Positions 9,728 to 21,565 of a stretch of 64,000 nt of DNA are shown here, piece after piece. The DNA comes from Diphasiastrum complanatum (lineage: Eukaryota > Streptophyta > Lycopodiopsida > Lycopodiales > Lycopodiaceae). The translations under genes were made by a program, and so were the position numbers. Every line of letters starts with the position of its first letter. The first letter of the stretch is position 1. The stretch spans positions 2,703,029-2,767,028 of the forward strand of contig CM055111.1 of the NCBI GenBank assembly GCA_029204225.1. Reading direction: 5' to 3'. Under the pieces are notes generated by a model. It saw only the letters and a list, made by a program, of their open reading frames with translations, had not been told where the DNA came from and made no database searches.

Positions 9728-10328
9728 TGTTGTGAAGCTGACTCAGGTGCACCCAACGTGCCCTGTAAGACTCTAAGGGGTGACACTCTCTAAGGTCCCA
9801 GAGCAAGTTAGAACATCAAGGACTGAGCCTCCGACCTGTGGCGAGCCAGTCAAGTAGTCACAAGTCATGAGCTAGCTCTGGAGCTCGAGTCATGGCCTAG
9901 TCAGGAAAGCAAGTTGATTCTGCCACCGGGACAGCTCCCGAGACCCATGTCCGGGAGCCAGACTGATTCTGCCAGGCTTGCTAGGCTTAATCAGCAAAAT
10001 AAAAACTAAGTCCTAAAAGCGTGCTTTACCAGAAAGCACTATGTTTCAAACCAGAGGGGGTGCGCCGAATCACAACAGAACTATAGGGGGAGTCCGGCAG
10101 ACAGAAACTTGGGCAACTCAACCAGTGCCAGGAATCCAGTCGCTAGGTCTCAGCTCCTTCTACCAACACGAGCTAGGCACAATGCCCAGCACGTGTTGGT
10201 GGCCCCGAGACCAGTCAGTCTATGTATGAATGTAACTTCTTCCAAATCTAATAAAGTTGATCCTTGGGGATGGTTACTATTTCGGTTTCTCCTCCGAGAC
10301 TGGTCCAAGTGGGAGGACCCTTAGTACA
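9728..10328 (+). mobile_element. Gypsy LTR (3' LTR), right end approximate
   Basis: It starts TGTTGTGAAGC after a PPT. The first 340 bp recur at 16883-17208 with moderate divergence. AATAAAGTTGATCC near 10249 looks like a polyadenylation signal, and the stretch ends near TTAGTACA (10328), the most likely terminal CA. The right end is inferred because only one full copy is visible. Confidence 0.6.
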
Positions 10329-10681
10329 ACCTTTTTGCATCTCCGACGCCTAAGGGCCCCTGACATCGACATGGGGCTTGCCGCTATGCCAATTGGTCAG
10401 TTTGGCGACCACTATGCCTTGGGTTTCATGTGTGGCTTGTCTTTGCCTTTGGTTACCTTTTGGGAACGGATTCTGAGTTAGCTTTCGGGTTGGTTGGGAT
10501 TCCAGTTTTCTTAAGTCTGAATGGTTAAGCTTGTTACGTTTCTGAGTTGGCTTTTATGTAAGTGCATGATGGATGAATGTTAGACTTAAGCATGTGTTGG
10601 GGAGACCGCTCAAGTTCCAGCGCCCTTTGAGGCGCCGGTGCAACAGTCAGCTAGTCAACAATGTCGGCCTTCGTCCGAAGA
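10329..10681. other. No recognised feature
   Basis: Moderately GC-balanced sequence right of the gypsy LTR. No coding region, LTR end or repeat was identified. Confidence 0.4.
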
Positions 10682-10979
10682 TCATTTTTTTAATGCATCC
10701 CCAATCGTCACGCTCTTGTTAGTGATATGCTAGTTTTCCAATTGGCTCATGGTCTGGCAAACCACATTGACTTGGTGTTGGGCTGCAACTACAGCCTGCA
10801 CAACATAGGTAGCATAAACATCCCCAATCGTCATCTTTTTGACGCATCCCCAATTGTCACGCTCTTGGAGCTCAATGGTGTGCTAGTTTTCCAATTGGCT
10901 AGTGGTCTGGCAAACCATATTGACTTGGTGTTGGGCTGCAACTATAGCCTACACAACATGGGTAGCATAAACATCCATG
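10682..10979. repeat. Two-copy tandem repeat, 149-bp period
   Basis: GCATCCCCAAT occurs at 10695 and 10844. Both units continue through TCACGCTCTTG, GTGCTAG/ATGCTAG, TTTTCCAATTGGCT, GGTCTGGCAAACCA, TTGACTTGGTGTTGGGCTGC and GGTAGCATAAACATCC. On the minus strand the unit reads a Gln/Val-rich helix (VAAQHQVNMVCQTTSQLE) that could be a coiled coil of a decayed Gag, but this is uncertain. Confidence 0.8.
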
Positions 10980-11300
10980 GGCTGAGATGGGGCAAAAACA
11001 CTCGGCCAGATTCCATGGATGCTGCTCAAAAGGTCAGAGAGAAAGGGGTGAGGACGTCTGAGGGGTAGGGGAAGATTGGGCGGTGGTGGCAGTGTCATGG
11101 ATTGGTGATTGGGACTGGGTGGAGTGAGAGGGGCTTTGGACATTAGAAGTGGCAAGATGGGTGAAAAGTGATGGGGGCAATGGAGATAGAAGAATGCGAA
11201 CGGAGAAGAGAGCAGAAATATTGCAGAACAGCTCTCCTGCTACAATCAGGTACTAGATGCAAAAACAGTCTAATAGAAAGCTTATGCTAAATATGATCAC
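10980..11300 (-). other. Proline-rich minus-strand frame, unassigned
   Basis: On the minus strand the stretch 11155-10949 encodes a Pro/Ser-rich peptide (MPLLMSKAPLTPPSPNHQ...) running towards the coiled-coil-like repeat at 10682-10979. A gypsy Gag N-terminus often looks like this, but no conserved domain is visible, so no product is named. Confidence 0.25.
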
Positions 11301-13640
11301 AGCTTTAAGTGTTCTAATTGCACAAAAGGATCTTAAAAATCAATTCATACTCTAAAAAATGAGAGTATAGTCCATTGAAGAGATTAGAAATGGTTTGTGT
11401 GTGGTATTACTAAAATCAGATTCAATGTGAAGTATGGTTCTAAAATAAATGAAAAGCAGAATGATATCGCGAGTTCCTCAGGCGTCAAAGACAACCATCG
11501 TCTGATCAGAAACTGAGGAGTCGTAGATGTCCATGTTCTGATTAGAGTGAGTAAACAAGCGTGATCAAACAACGATAAAGTGCATTCAATCACAACAAGC
11601 ATTCACCTACAATATACACAGATAGAAAAGCATGCTACTACTATATTACACTGAAACACGAATAGCAATTACAACCAACAATGACGGCGTAACTGGGAGG
11701 CTCAAATAATACGTCTCATGGACGGAGCGACTCAAGTAATCTATGCTGGGATGATCTACTTAAAGATTGCGTCCATGTAGGTGTCCTTAAAAAAAGGCGA
11801 AGGTGCCTTTAACAGTTTAACCCTTAAAAATAAAGGACCTTCGGGAATTTTCTCTCTCTCTTTACATTTTTCAGAAAAATGCGAAAAAGCCGAAGGTGTT
11901 GAAAATAGTTAAACTTTTGAACTATGAACGAGTTGACTTCTTCAAAATAATTGAACGAAAGAAGTCGAAGGCAAGTGTCACAATTTTCGAGAATGTGCAA
12001 AAAATGTGAACTGTGCGACACTTAGTGTATTTCTACAGACTGTTGAAAAAGTAATGTAAATCTGCAGACTTGTTCTAAATGCAAGTTTTGTGGAAGTCCT
12101 TAAAGATGGCCAAGTCTTCAATGACTTCAAGTTATTAAACTTAACATTTGAACCTGAAATTATGACAGGATTGGTTATCCTTTGCTGGAGATCAGCCGGA
12201 AGCCCATTGTAGACGTTCTAAGTTATGATTCATGCAGATATCAAATGAGCGTCTTTGAACCAAAAATAGGTTTCACCTGACCCTAGATCAATGATCAATA
12301 AGCATGCAGGAAGAATCATGAAATAGGAATTAGTCATTCACCAAGGAGACAACTCTAGGCTTACTTTCCAACAAAAAGGGCTTGGCAAGCGGCCGTGGGT
12401 TTTGCAGGGCAGGGATGGGTGTCAGGAAGTTTGGCTAGAATAATGTCAGTTTGTAAGCCACCAGTAAAGATTTTTTGGGTTTGTTAAGAGCTAAATATAG
12501 CTCTTTGTAGACCAGGTGGGCCCAATTGTATGTGGGTAGGGGATGGGTAGAGTGAGTATGGAAATAGAAAAGAAGGTATCGAAAGGAGATTTTGGAGATC
12601 TTGTCAACACGAGCAGAGCTGATGATCAAACATGTGATGACCAACAAGGCTGTTGCCCATAGCGGGAGTGCAACGTGTTGGAATTTAATCTTACTCCTAC
12701 TCATCCTAACATCCCTCCTTTTTTTCTATGTAAATCACTCTCTCAAAGAAGTCTTCATTTTTGAACTATTTGTCGTGATAGTCTACATTTTAACTCGCAA
12801 ACTTCAACAGACGGAAAAGGCGAAAAACCCGACAAATTCTTCTACTTCACTTTCGGGTCATTCTGAGTATTTGCGAAAAATACGACACAAGTGCTAACTG
12901 GAGATTTCGGAGCATTCCGGAGAATATCTCATTTTCTCGAAACTTGTGAAAAATGCGACACTGTGCATATTTGCATAGGATTCACATACAGACTATCTAC
13001 GTCTTCACACTCCAATAAAAATTGACCTAATTGATCAGTTAAACAATTGTTAATGATATTGTAATTGTAAAGTTAGAATAACACAAGATCATCCAATAGC
13101 TATACATATGTAAATGAGGGACTGGATAAAGGTGTGTGGAAGATATGACAAAGATCAAACGAACAAAAACAAATCTTCACAGTATCTGACTCCTTAAAGT
13201 TAGAGAATATAGAGAGAGATTAAATATTCAGTCTATAACAATTGATTTGTTTCTGTAGGTAGGATCATGCGCTTATCAGCACAATTGTCTTGTGATCTAA
13301 TATTTGTTATTACAACATTGAATATATAGATTCGCTATTGTTCTATCTCATTGCATTCTTGTTGAATGTTAATTATCCCTCACTCTTATTCTGCAAGTAT
13401 CATAAACGAAGAAATGTATGGCTGTCTTCGATGCTTAATCGTTTAGCATTTCTTTATATCAAAATATCAATTTCAGAGAACTACATGGTTGTCTCAGATG
13501 CCTAATCGTTTATGCAATCTCTCTCTATGGTTGTCTACGACACCTACACTAATACTCATTAATCAACACAATTAGAACTGCTCTATCACTCCGTTCTCTA
13601 AGAAATCTAGATCCTTATAATCAATCATCACTGTTCATTT
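11301..13640. other. Unassigned AT-rich sequence, possible old LTR pieces
   Basis: No supported gene. Around 11990-12035 and 12930-12975 similar words recur (TTCGAGAATGTGCAAAAAATG versus CTCGAAACTTGTGAAAAATGCGACAC), which suggests two decayed pieces of the same LTR or spacer. AT-rich text from 13000 to 13690 may be the LTR end in front of the relic gag at 13819. The minus-strand frame at 12435-12704 looks accidental. Confidence 0.35.
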
Positions 13641-13694
13641 TTCTCATATGTTGGGACAACCGCCTCCATTTCCGCTGTGGCATAGACCTTGTTG

Positions 13695-13706
13695 TTGTAT
13701 CAGAGC
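13695..13706 (+). promoter_or_regulatory. Degenerate tRNA-Met primer-binding site
   Basis: TTGTATCAGAGC differs by one base from TGGTATCAGAGC used by the other copia elements here, and it lies 112 bp before a copia gag start. The first-strand primer site is therefore likely for this relic. Confidence 0.5.
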
Positions 13707-13818
13707 AATCTTGGATTTACTAGAGTCTATAGGATATAAAAGAAATTTAATACATTCTTGTTTTTCTAGAGCTAGTTTATATTTTATTTGTGTTCAATCT
13801 CTGTTCATCAATCATAAT

Positions 13819-14340
13819 GGAATATTCAACCTCAGAGATCTGCTTGATCAACAAGTTCAACGAAGATGATTTTCACATGTGGAAATTCAAGATGAGGATG
13901 ATCTTATCGAAAAGGAGCTATGGGGATACGTAAATGGTTCTATAGCCAAACTGGTTGAACCTGAAATGCTCCCAACATGGGAAGCAAAGGTTGGCAAAGC
14001 TCTTGGCATTGTATCCTTGAATCTGAAAGACACTCAGATTGCTCATGTGTCAAACAATAACACCTCCAAAGAAGCGTGGGATATCTTCACAAGTATCTAT
14101 GAGACTTCAGATGTATCAACTCGTCTCTTCCTGAGAAAGAGGGTCCTTACACTCAAAATGAGTGAAGGCACCTCAGTCAATGATCATTCGAATGAGTTCA
14201 AATAGTTGCTGAATCAACTAGCAGCAATAGGTTCTTTTGTTTCTGAAGAAGACTCAACAATGTCTCATCTCGTCTTCCATTCTCTTATGACAACCTAGTA
14301 TTGCTCTTGAGCAATACTCCTGCGCTATCACTCCAGTCCA
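13819..14340 (+). pseudogene. gag: Ty1/copia Gag relic (UBN2-like)
   Basis: ATG 13819 begins FNEDDFHMWKFKMRMILSK, the copia Gag 'F.G.N...W...M...L' signature. After a frameshift near 13880 the frame 13879-14205 gives ELWGYVNGSI..., TSKEAWDIFTSIYE and LRKRVLTLKM, the core of the plant copia Gag family. A TAG at 14203 and further shifts break the end. Gag would build the particle; this copy cannot. It belongs to a different copia lineage from the A, M and P elements. Confidence 0.75.
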
Positions 14341-14860
14341 AGAAGAAGAACTTTAGGGACAAGAAGACGAAGGTGGAGTAGCCACATTCAATGCGAGCTT
14401 GACTGTTGGTAGAATAGCAATGGCTTAATTTGTAAAGGTAGCCACAACTTTCACCAAAAGCTAAAACTTTCTTAGTAAATCGACAACAACAACCAGCCAA
14501 GACCAAACTCTTTTGAAGATACTGCAAGAGATCATGACATCAAATATTGTTGTATCCTCAAGCACAATGAAGCAAGGAAGAAGATGCAGCAGCACCAAGA
14601 TGGAGATTCTAACTCTATCAAAATTCCCAAGAAAATGAGAAGGCACTGATGGTACAAGATCAACCTAGCAAAATATTTGCGAATGGTATCTCGATTTAGG
14701 TGCTTCACAGCACATGACACCAGGTAAGAACCTATTCTCAAACCTTACAACAACATAATCAAGGTACATTTTCTTTGGAGACTCAAGCTCACACAAAGTC
14801 ATAGGCCAAGGCTCTATTTGACTACAATTCCCAGATTGTATCACTAGAATGTTATCGCTA
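14341..14860 (+). pseudogene. Copia Gag tail and protease relic
   Basis: Mostly unreadable Lys/Gln-rich sequence, then LDLGASQHMTPGKNLFSNL at about 14693. This is the copia protease site (LDSGA..HMT) with Ser replaced by Leu. FFGDSSSHKVIGQGSI follows. At about 14855-14880 the sequence switches to another copia gag, so this relic is cut there. Confidence 0.6.
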
Positions 14861-14864
14861 ACTA

Positions 14865-15822
14865 TGAATGATATGATGGATCTTGTGTTATGTATTGAAG
14901 AGGAACCTAATATTGTCTAAGATCAAATCGTTTATCGAAGGAAGGCGAAGATGTCTTTACACATCATCAAGATGAATATCTCGAATGAGCTTCTCAAAGA
15001 GGTAGGAGCTTGTACTTCATCTTGTGAGGCATGGAGGACTCTTCAAAAGATTTATGAGTCAAAGTCCACATCTAGGGTGCCTAACAAGAAGAATTCTTCA
15101 AAGCTATCAAAAAGAAGGTGAAAGTGCTAACTCTTATGTGATGAGGGTTAAATCTCTTAATGGTGACTCAGCATGTGTTGGTGATGCTATTGGTAACATT
15201 GATATTGTTCAAGTTCTTCTTAATGGCTTAGGAGAGGGCTATGCAAATCTTGTTCAAAGTTTTTCTATTCAAAGAACTTTGCCATGTACTGAACAGTTGC
15301 AAGAGGTGTTGGTGGCCGAAGAGGATAGGGTTTCTAATATCAAGTCAAGAAGTGAACCTACTTCTACTAATGTTGGAGATGTAGAGGAACTCTTCACCAA
15401 AGGCAATGGCAAAGGAGGAGCCAAGTGGAACAAGAAGAGTACCATGGATCAGGGTAAGGTGAGACAACATCCTCTTATGGTGGTAAGAAGGATAAGTCTA
15501 AACTCAAGTGCTTTTATTGTGGCAAAAAGTGTCATTTTGCTAATGAATGCTAAAAAGAAAAGAAAGCAATTAAAAGATAGCAAGCAAAGAAACTTTACTA
15601 ATGATGAAGATGCTAGTAATGAAGTTTTTGATATTCTTATGATGTCTTCAAGTCTTATCTCAAGAGAAAGTGACAAAGAGTCATGGTGGATTGATAGTCG
15701 AGCTAGTTCTCATAGGACTAGTCATACAAAATTCTTTTCTTCCTTAGTCACTTATGATGGAGTCAAGCAAGTGATCTATATGACAAATGATGGTGAGTGT
15801 GTCATTGAATGTATTGGGTTAA
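14865..15822 (+). pseudogene. gag: Second copia relic: gag to protease (related to M2/P3)
   Basis: From AKMSLHIIKMNISNELLKEVG (about 14946) through QVLLNGLGEGYANLVQSF and LQEVLVAEEDRV it matches the Gag of M2 and P3. The knuckle reads CFYCGKKCHFANEC in the frame ending at a TAA just after it (about 15511-15552). The protease site is WWIDSRASSH at about 15684, DSG changed to DSR. Similarity stops at about 15822 in the protease C-terminal part. The first 50 Gag codons and everything after protease are missing. Confidence 0.75.
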
Positions 15823-16882
15823 TAAAATATTGTGCAAAAATGTCAGTGAATTTAGCACATTTGACTGTTAAAATTATTATTTTCCAACATGATTAGGCAT
15901 TCAAACTGGAAAGAGAAATTCACTTTTTTTTGGCTGCCTATTTTTGTGTATTATGGAAAGAGCTCGGCATATAGATAGGTGAGGCCTGGAGGGGTCAGGA
16001 CTAGGATTCTTTACCGGGCAAAATGGCAAAATATCATATGCCTTATTCATTCCATTTCATAAAAGATAATGGCTACTTTTTCACATGACCATTATGCAGT
16101 AAAATTTGCATTTTAAAAACATAATCAATGTTCTCAAAACCGAGCTTTTTCCACAGGACCATTATGAAGCAGAATTTGCATTTGCAAAACATAATCACCC
16201 TTGAAAATGGTGGGTCACCCATTTGCTTTCTAAGCAGTATTAAATATGGGCAGAAAAGTGTTCAAGTTGGTCAATGGAGTTTCTAGAAAATAAAATTAAA
16301 GCCAATGTCTTAAATCACAAGAGTATCTATGCATAAAGAGCTTTGCCACATTGCTAAGAACTTTATTGCAAGAATTTGGTCCTTTAGATGCATCTTCATA
16401 TGCAAGTCGAAGTTAGCAAAAAATTCATGCCTCTTTTATTGCATGCATGCCCACATTTTAGTTGCACCTTTTTATGCAATTTCCATACCCGCTTTTCTCA
16501 CATGCTTTCCTAGGCTCTCTGGGAGGGTATATTAAGTGTCGGACTTGTATAAAACTGGGTATCAACTTGGATATCAAAGAATATGATTTTACTAAGGTTG
16601 ATACTTGACTAGGGCTGGTTTGAGCCCAATGAATGCTATTATCAATACACAAATAAGGGGGAAAAAAGATTCATTTTGCAATATCCATTTTTTCTTAAAT
16701 TTAATTCTTGGTGCCCTAAATACATTGGTGGGCACCAACAAAGTATTGGCCTTTAAAATCATTTGCATATTGCATTTAAAAAGGTCATGCTTTTCATTGA
16801 ATGCATACTGCCCTTGAAAGACAATGTGATTTTAGATTATACTTATTTACTTATGCTTCGGTTTGGTATCACCCTTCCAATA
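15823..16882. other. Unassigned AT-rich sequence with a short direct repeat
   Basis: No gene. GACCATTATG..G.A.AATTTGCATTT...AAACATAATCA occurs twice (about 16085-16126 and 16157-16198), a 72-bp-spaced direct repeat. The rest has no recognisable TE domain. Confidence 0.4.
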
Positions 16883-17208
16883 TGTTGTAAAGCTGACTCA
16901 GGTGCACCTAGTGTGCCCTGTAAGACTCTAAGGGGTGACGCTCCCTAAGGTCCCAGAGCAAGTTAGAACATCAAGGACTGAGCCTCCGACCTGTGGTGAA
17001 CCAATCAAGTAGTCACGAGCCATGAGCTAGCTCCGGAGCTCGAGTCATGGCCTAGTCAGGAAGCAAGTTGATTCCGCAGCCCGAACGGCTCCCGAGACCC
17101 ATGTCCGGGAGCCAGACTGATTTTGCCAGGCTTAATTAGCAAAATAAAAACTAAGTCCCAAAAAGCGTGCTTTACCAGAAAGCACTATGTTTCAGAACAG
17201 AGGGGGTG
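16883..17208 (+). mobile_element. Truncated gypsy LTR (copy of 9728-10067)
   Basis: It begins TGTTGTAAAGCTGACTC and follows the LTR at 9728 closely for about 330 bp (shared ACATCAAGGACTGAGCCTCC, GAGACCCATGTCCGGGAGCC, AAAGCGTGCTTTACCAGAAA). It ends abruptly after CAGAGGGGGTG, where a copia gag starts, so the right part of the LTR and any internal region are gone. Confidence 0.8.
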
Positions 17209-17877
17209 AGAATGGAATCACTCCTAGTGATCCATGATCAATTTGACATAGTTCATGGAGTTAAGGAAGAGCCTCAAACTTCCCAATAACTCCCCAATAA
17301 CCAGCCAAATACAAGAAGAGAGCAAGATTAGCTCTACATTGCATAAAGTTAAATGTATGCAATGACCTCTTGAAAGAGGTGTCTTCTTGTACCTCATCCA
17401 AGAGGCTTGGGATTCATTAAAGAGAATCTATGAGTCCAATAATACTTCAAGAATCATCATGCTAAGAAATCAAGTTTTTCAAAGCATGAAAGGAAGTGGA
17501 GAGAGTGGACATGAGTATGTCCTTAGGATCAAATCTCTTAACAAGGAGTTAAGTGCAATAGGAGAGAAGATCCAAGATCAAGAGCTAGTACAAATCATCT
17601 TGAATGCTCTAGGTGTTGAGTTCACCAACTTAGTCCAATCATTTGCCATTCAAGACACTCTTCCATCCATTGAAAAGTTGCACAATGTTCTTGTGGTCGA
17701 GGAGAGTAGGCTTCTACACCTCAAGGCAAGAATGGATAGCATGTCACTTAATGGAGGAGAGGAGAAAGCTAACTTTACATCTAAAGACAAGAAGAAGCAA
17801 CATCCATTCAAGGAAAATCAAGGCAAGGAGGCCGAGATGAAGAATGGAGGATCTACTTCCAAAGGCAAAGTGAAGAA
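17209..17877 (+). pseudogene. gag: Copia A-left Gag, first copy
   Basis: Degenerate start (MESLLVIHDQFDIVHGVKEEP) followed, after frameshifts, by the open frame from 17387: AWDSLKRIYESNNTSR, VFQSMKGSGESGHEYVLRIKSLN, QIILNALGVEFTNLVQSFAIQ and the Lys-rich basic linker. The frame runs into the M1 LTR at 17878, so the zinc knuckle of this copy lies on the other side of M1 at 24047-24088. Its last Cys codon has become Phe (SEFYLKK). Confidence 0.8.
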
Positions 17878-18558
17878 TGTAAAAATTACAGCAAATAAGG
17901 ATCCTAAAACACTTGAAATGATGAGGGAAACAATAGATTATGATTTCATAAGATTAGCACAAGTTGAACCATCAAAATCCATCAAAAATCTATGCTTGAA
18001 CCTCACTAAATGGCCCAAATCCTTGAAGAAGGCTTCACACGTGTGAAAGTACGGCCTCCCACAGTCTGAGTACTGTACACCAGACCTACATTCAATCCTA
18101 TAATCATTAGTAATCACAAGTACTCAAACAATTATGAACATAGAGAGCAATTGCACCATTATGAGAGAAAAATCATGAAATTGCTTGATTGATTTTGGTG
18201 AGATATCATCACCTATATATACATGATCCACACGGTTTTGGGCAGGTATGAGTAGCCCTAAACCTATCCCTAATGCTAATTTTGGTGGATCTTTCATCCC
18301 TACCAAGTTAGGGTTGGAATCTTGGAGATCCCTCAACAATGCAAAAATTACCAAAAATAGCTCCTATTTTTTCTCCCTTGTATCTAAGCATAATTTGGAC
18401 TCATTCCAAAGGTTCTAACAGTTAGGTCTACTTGAGAACATCCTTATGAATGGAATCCTATGCTATTTGGCACGTGTGACAAGCCACATCATGACCATCT
18501 AACTATTTACAAGTCATATGACCAAAACTAGTCAAGCTAGAATTGTGAATTTTTAACA
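17878..18558 (-). mobile_element. M1 3' LTR
   Basis: 681 bp. In element orientation it runs TGTTAAAAATT ... AATTTTTACA. It carries a perfect 14-bp palindrome TTCACACGTGTGAA at 18034-18047 and TATATATA near 18214. The PPT (GTGAGGAGGAG on the minus strand) is at 18559-18569. Confidence 0.92.
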
Positions 18559-18572
18559 CTCCTCCTCACTAT

Positions 18573-21565
18573 CTAGCTTGGTTCAATCATTGCTTTACTA
18601 ATTACTCCAAGTGATGATCTGAACTTCATAAAAGGTGTCTTTTGAAGTGGTTTAGTAAGTAGATCAGCTACACATTCATTGCTTGGAACATGCTCCAAAG
18701 CAATCTCCTTGGCTTGCACCATTTCTCTCACAAAGTGATGGCATATCTCAATGTGCTTAGATCTTTCATGGAAGATTGGGTTAGATGCAAGGTGTTGGGC
18801 TGATATATTGTCATTGTAGATGATTGGTGCCTCCTCTGAATCCATGATCTTTAGTTCCACCAATAATCTCTTGATCCAAAGTACCTCCTTTGTAGTGGTT
18901 GTCAAAGCTTTGTACTCGGCCTCGGTTGAAGATAGAGATATAGTTTCTTGCTTTTTTGAAAGCCATGAAACCACACCTTCTCCTATGAAAGTTGAATAGG
19001 CACTTGTTGATTTCCTATCCCTCTTGTCCCCTGCAAAATCTGAATCACTAAATACATGAAGGTTAATCACATCTCCTCTATATAGAATCCCAAAATCCAA
19101 TGTACCCGAGATGTATCTTAGAATCCTCTTAGCCTTTTTCCAATGGATATTCAATGGCTTTTGCATGGATTGGCTCAACCTACATACACTAAAGCTAAGA
19201 TCTGGTCTAGTTATAGTGATCCACATTAAGGAACCTATAAGTTGCCTAAACAAAGTGATGTCCATGAAGGATCTTTCATCATCTTCATTTGGCACTTTTA
19301 CATCTTGCTCCATTGGTGTGTCAACACTTTTGCATACTTCCATCTTAAACTTCTTCAAAAGACTTTGAGCATAGTTTACTTGACTTATAAAGATAAAATC
19401 AGACCCTCTAAGTACTTCTATGCCTAAGATGAAGTGAAGACACCCTAGATCTACCATCTTGAACTCTAAGGATAGATCTATCTTGATTTTTTCAATACCA
19501 TCAACACTATTTCCACTAATGATGATGTCATCTACATAAATGAGTAAAAGTACAATACCAACATCATCAAACTTAATGTAAAGAGTGGGATCATATTCAC
19601 TTTGAACAAAAGAAAGTGAAATAAGATAGCAATGTAGTCTTGAATTCCAAGATCTCGAGGCTTGCTTCAAGCCATAGATGCTTCTTTGGAGATGGCATAC
19701 TTTGTTCTCCATTCCATGCTTGATGAACCCTTGTGGCTGCTCCATATAGATATCCTCTTCCAAAAAACCATTCAAGAAAGCATTAGAGACATCCCTTTGA
19801 CATAGAATCCATCCAAAATGTGATGCAAGTGCAATGATTAGTCTTATTGTGACCATCTTGGCCATGGGTGCAAAAGTTTCCTCATAGTCTATCCCTCTCT
19901 CTTGAGCATAACCTTTTGCAACTAATCTTGCTTTATGTTTGTTAACACTCCCATTTGCATTCAACTTAAGCTTGAAGACCCACTTGCATCCTATTACATT
20001 CCTTTGAGGTCTCTCAACAAGCAACCAAGTTTCATTCTCAATCAAGGCATCATACTCATCCAACATAGCTTTATACCATTCTTTGGAGTTCAATGCATCT
20101 TCAACATTAGATGGTTCTTCAAAACTAGATAAAGCATAAGAAGTGGATGAGATACCCTCAACTTGCTGTCCTTTGCCTTGATATGTGAGCCTTGATGGCT
20201 CCACTTTTGCCCTTGAAGATCTCCTTGGTGTGATAGGTGGGTTTGGTGCTTGCTCCTCCATGAGCTCCTCCTCAAAACCAAGATCTTGCTCCTCGGCCAT
20301 CTTCTTCTTGATTGTTGGAGCACTTGAGCCTTCTTCAAGCATATGCATATGATGTTCATCAAAGATGACATCCCTTGAAACAACAAATTTGTTCAAGGAT
20401 GAGAGATAGACTTTGTAGCCCTTGCTTGAGCTTGCATATCCAAGCATGATCCCTCTTGTGAAAAATGGATCCTCCTTGGTCCTTGTTTCCAATGGCACAT
20501 GCACATAACATATACACCCAAAAACTTTCAAGTGATTAAGATTGGGTTTCTTTCCGTACAACATCTCATAAGGAGTTTTGCCTTCAATTGCTTTGCAAGA
20601 CACCCTATTCATCAAGTAGTTTGCACATACAAGAGACTCACCCCAAAAGGATTTGGGCAAACAAGCATCTAATCTTAAAGCCTTAGAACATTCACATAAT
20701 GTTCTATTCCTTCTTTCAGCAACTCCATTTTGTTGAGGAGTGTAAGGACAAGAAGTCTCTTTCTTGATCCCTTCCTCCTCACAAAAGGCCTTGAACTCAT
20801 TGGAGATGAATTCTCCATCATTGTCACTTCTAAGAATCTTGATGCTATGATTATGATGCTTTTCCACAAACAACTTGAACTTTACAAAAGTATCAAATAC
20901 TTGAGACTTGAAGGAAAGTAAGAACACCCAACAATATCTTGAGTAGTCATCAATGAAGGTTAAAAACATGGATGAACCTCCATTAGATTTGGTGCTAGCA
21001 ATGTGCACATCCGAGTGTATGAGTTCAAGAGGATGAGATGACTTTGTGATGGAGTTAGGAAACACCTTCTTATGTGCCTTGGATAAGGCACAAGCTTCAC
21101 AAACCTTGTCTTCCTTCCCAATAGACCTTGGTAGGCCTAAAGCATACTCCTCCTTGATCATAGCCTCCATGGAACCCGAGTTGACATGTCCAAGTCTTTT
21201 GTGCCATAAAGTAAAGGTAGATATCTTGCTCTTCTCGGCCAACATGACAACATTAGTATCCACAAATGCATCCAGCTTATAAAGTTTGCCAAGTCTAGTG
21301 CCCTTAGCCACTATCTTACCCTTCTTCTTGATGAAACATTCATTTGAAGCAAAGTCAACATTGAAACCATTGTCTACCATTTGGCCAACACTTAGTAGAT
21401 TCTTTGTTATTGTAGGAATGTACAAAACACCTTCTATGTTGATCTTTTTGGAAGATCCTAAGCAAAGGGGAATGCTACCAACTCCTTCAATCTTACAAGC
21501 TTCATCATTTGCTGTATATATAGACTTTATAGGTCCATCATAAGATAAGAGAGAAGAGAAAAACT
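18573..21565 (-). CDS. pol: M1 Pol: integrase, reverse transcriptase, RNase H
   Basis: The open frame covers 950 codons from Met at 21425, with in-frame sequence extending back to about 21565. Order, numbered from that Met: protease remainder; pre-integrase zinc motif (LWHKRLGH...CEAC, residues 74-112); integrase core with D139, D201, E237 (35 residues between the last two); RT with YVDD at 630-633 (bases 19527-19538); RNase H with FSDSDFAGD and SSTEAEYKAL; and a C-terminal SKHIEICHHFVRE segment. Integrase inserts the cDNA, RT/RNase H make it. The frame ends 15 bp from the LTR. The start is not a true initiation site: the protein should be one with Gag, and a shift near 21557 separates them. 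Confidence 0.9.

Larger units (their letters stand above)
8211..10328 (+). mobile_element. Ty3/gypsy fragment: gag end, protease, 3' LTR
   Basis: A zinc-knuckle Gag end (8221-8528), a protease ORF (8525-9361), an untranslated tail, a PPT and an LTR start (9728) follow in this order, with no RT, RNase H or integrase in between. The element is either internally deleted or a gag-protease-only non-autonomous type. Its left end fuses to a copia RT relic near 8210. A second, truncated copy of the same LTR lies at 16883-17208. Confidence 0.65.

Noticed and set aside
12435-12897. Overlapping plus and minus frames around 12.4-12.9 kb as genes
   Set aside because: Short, mutually overlapping, hydrophobic by composition, without conserved motifs.
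19111-21543. Plus-strand frames opposite M1 pol
   Set aside because: Shadows of the minus-strand polyprotein; they contain no motifs of their own.
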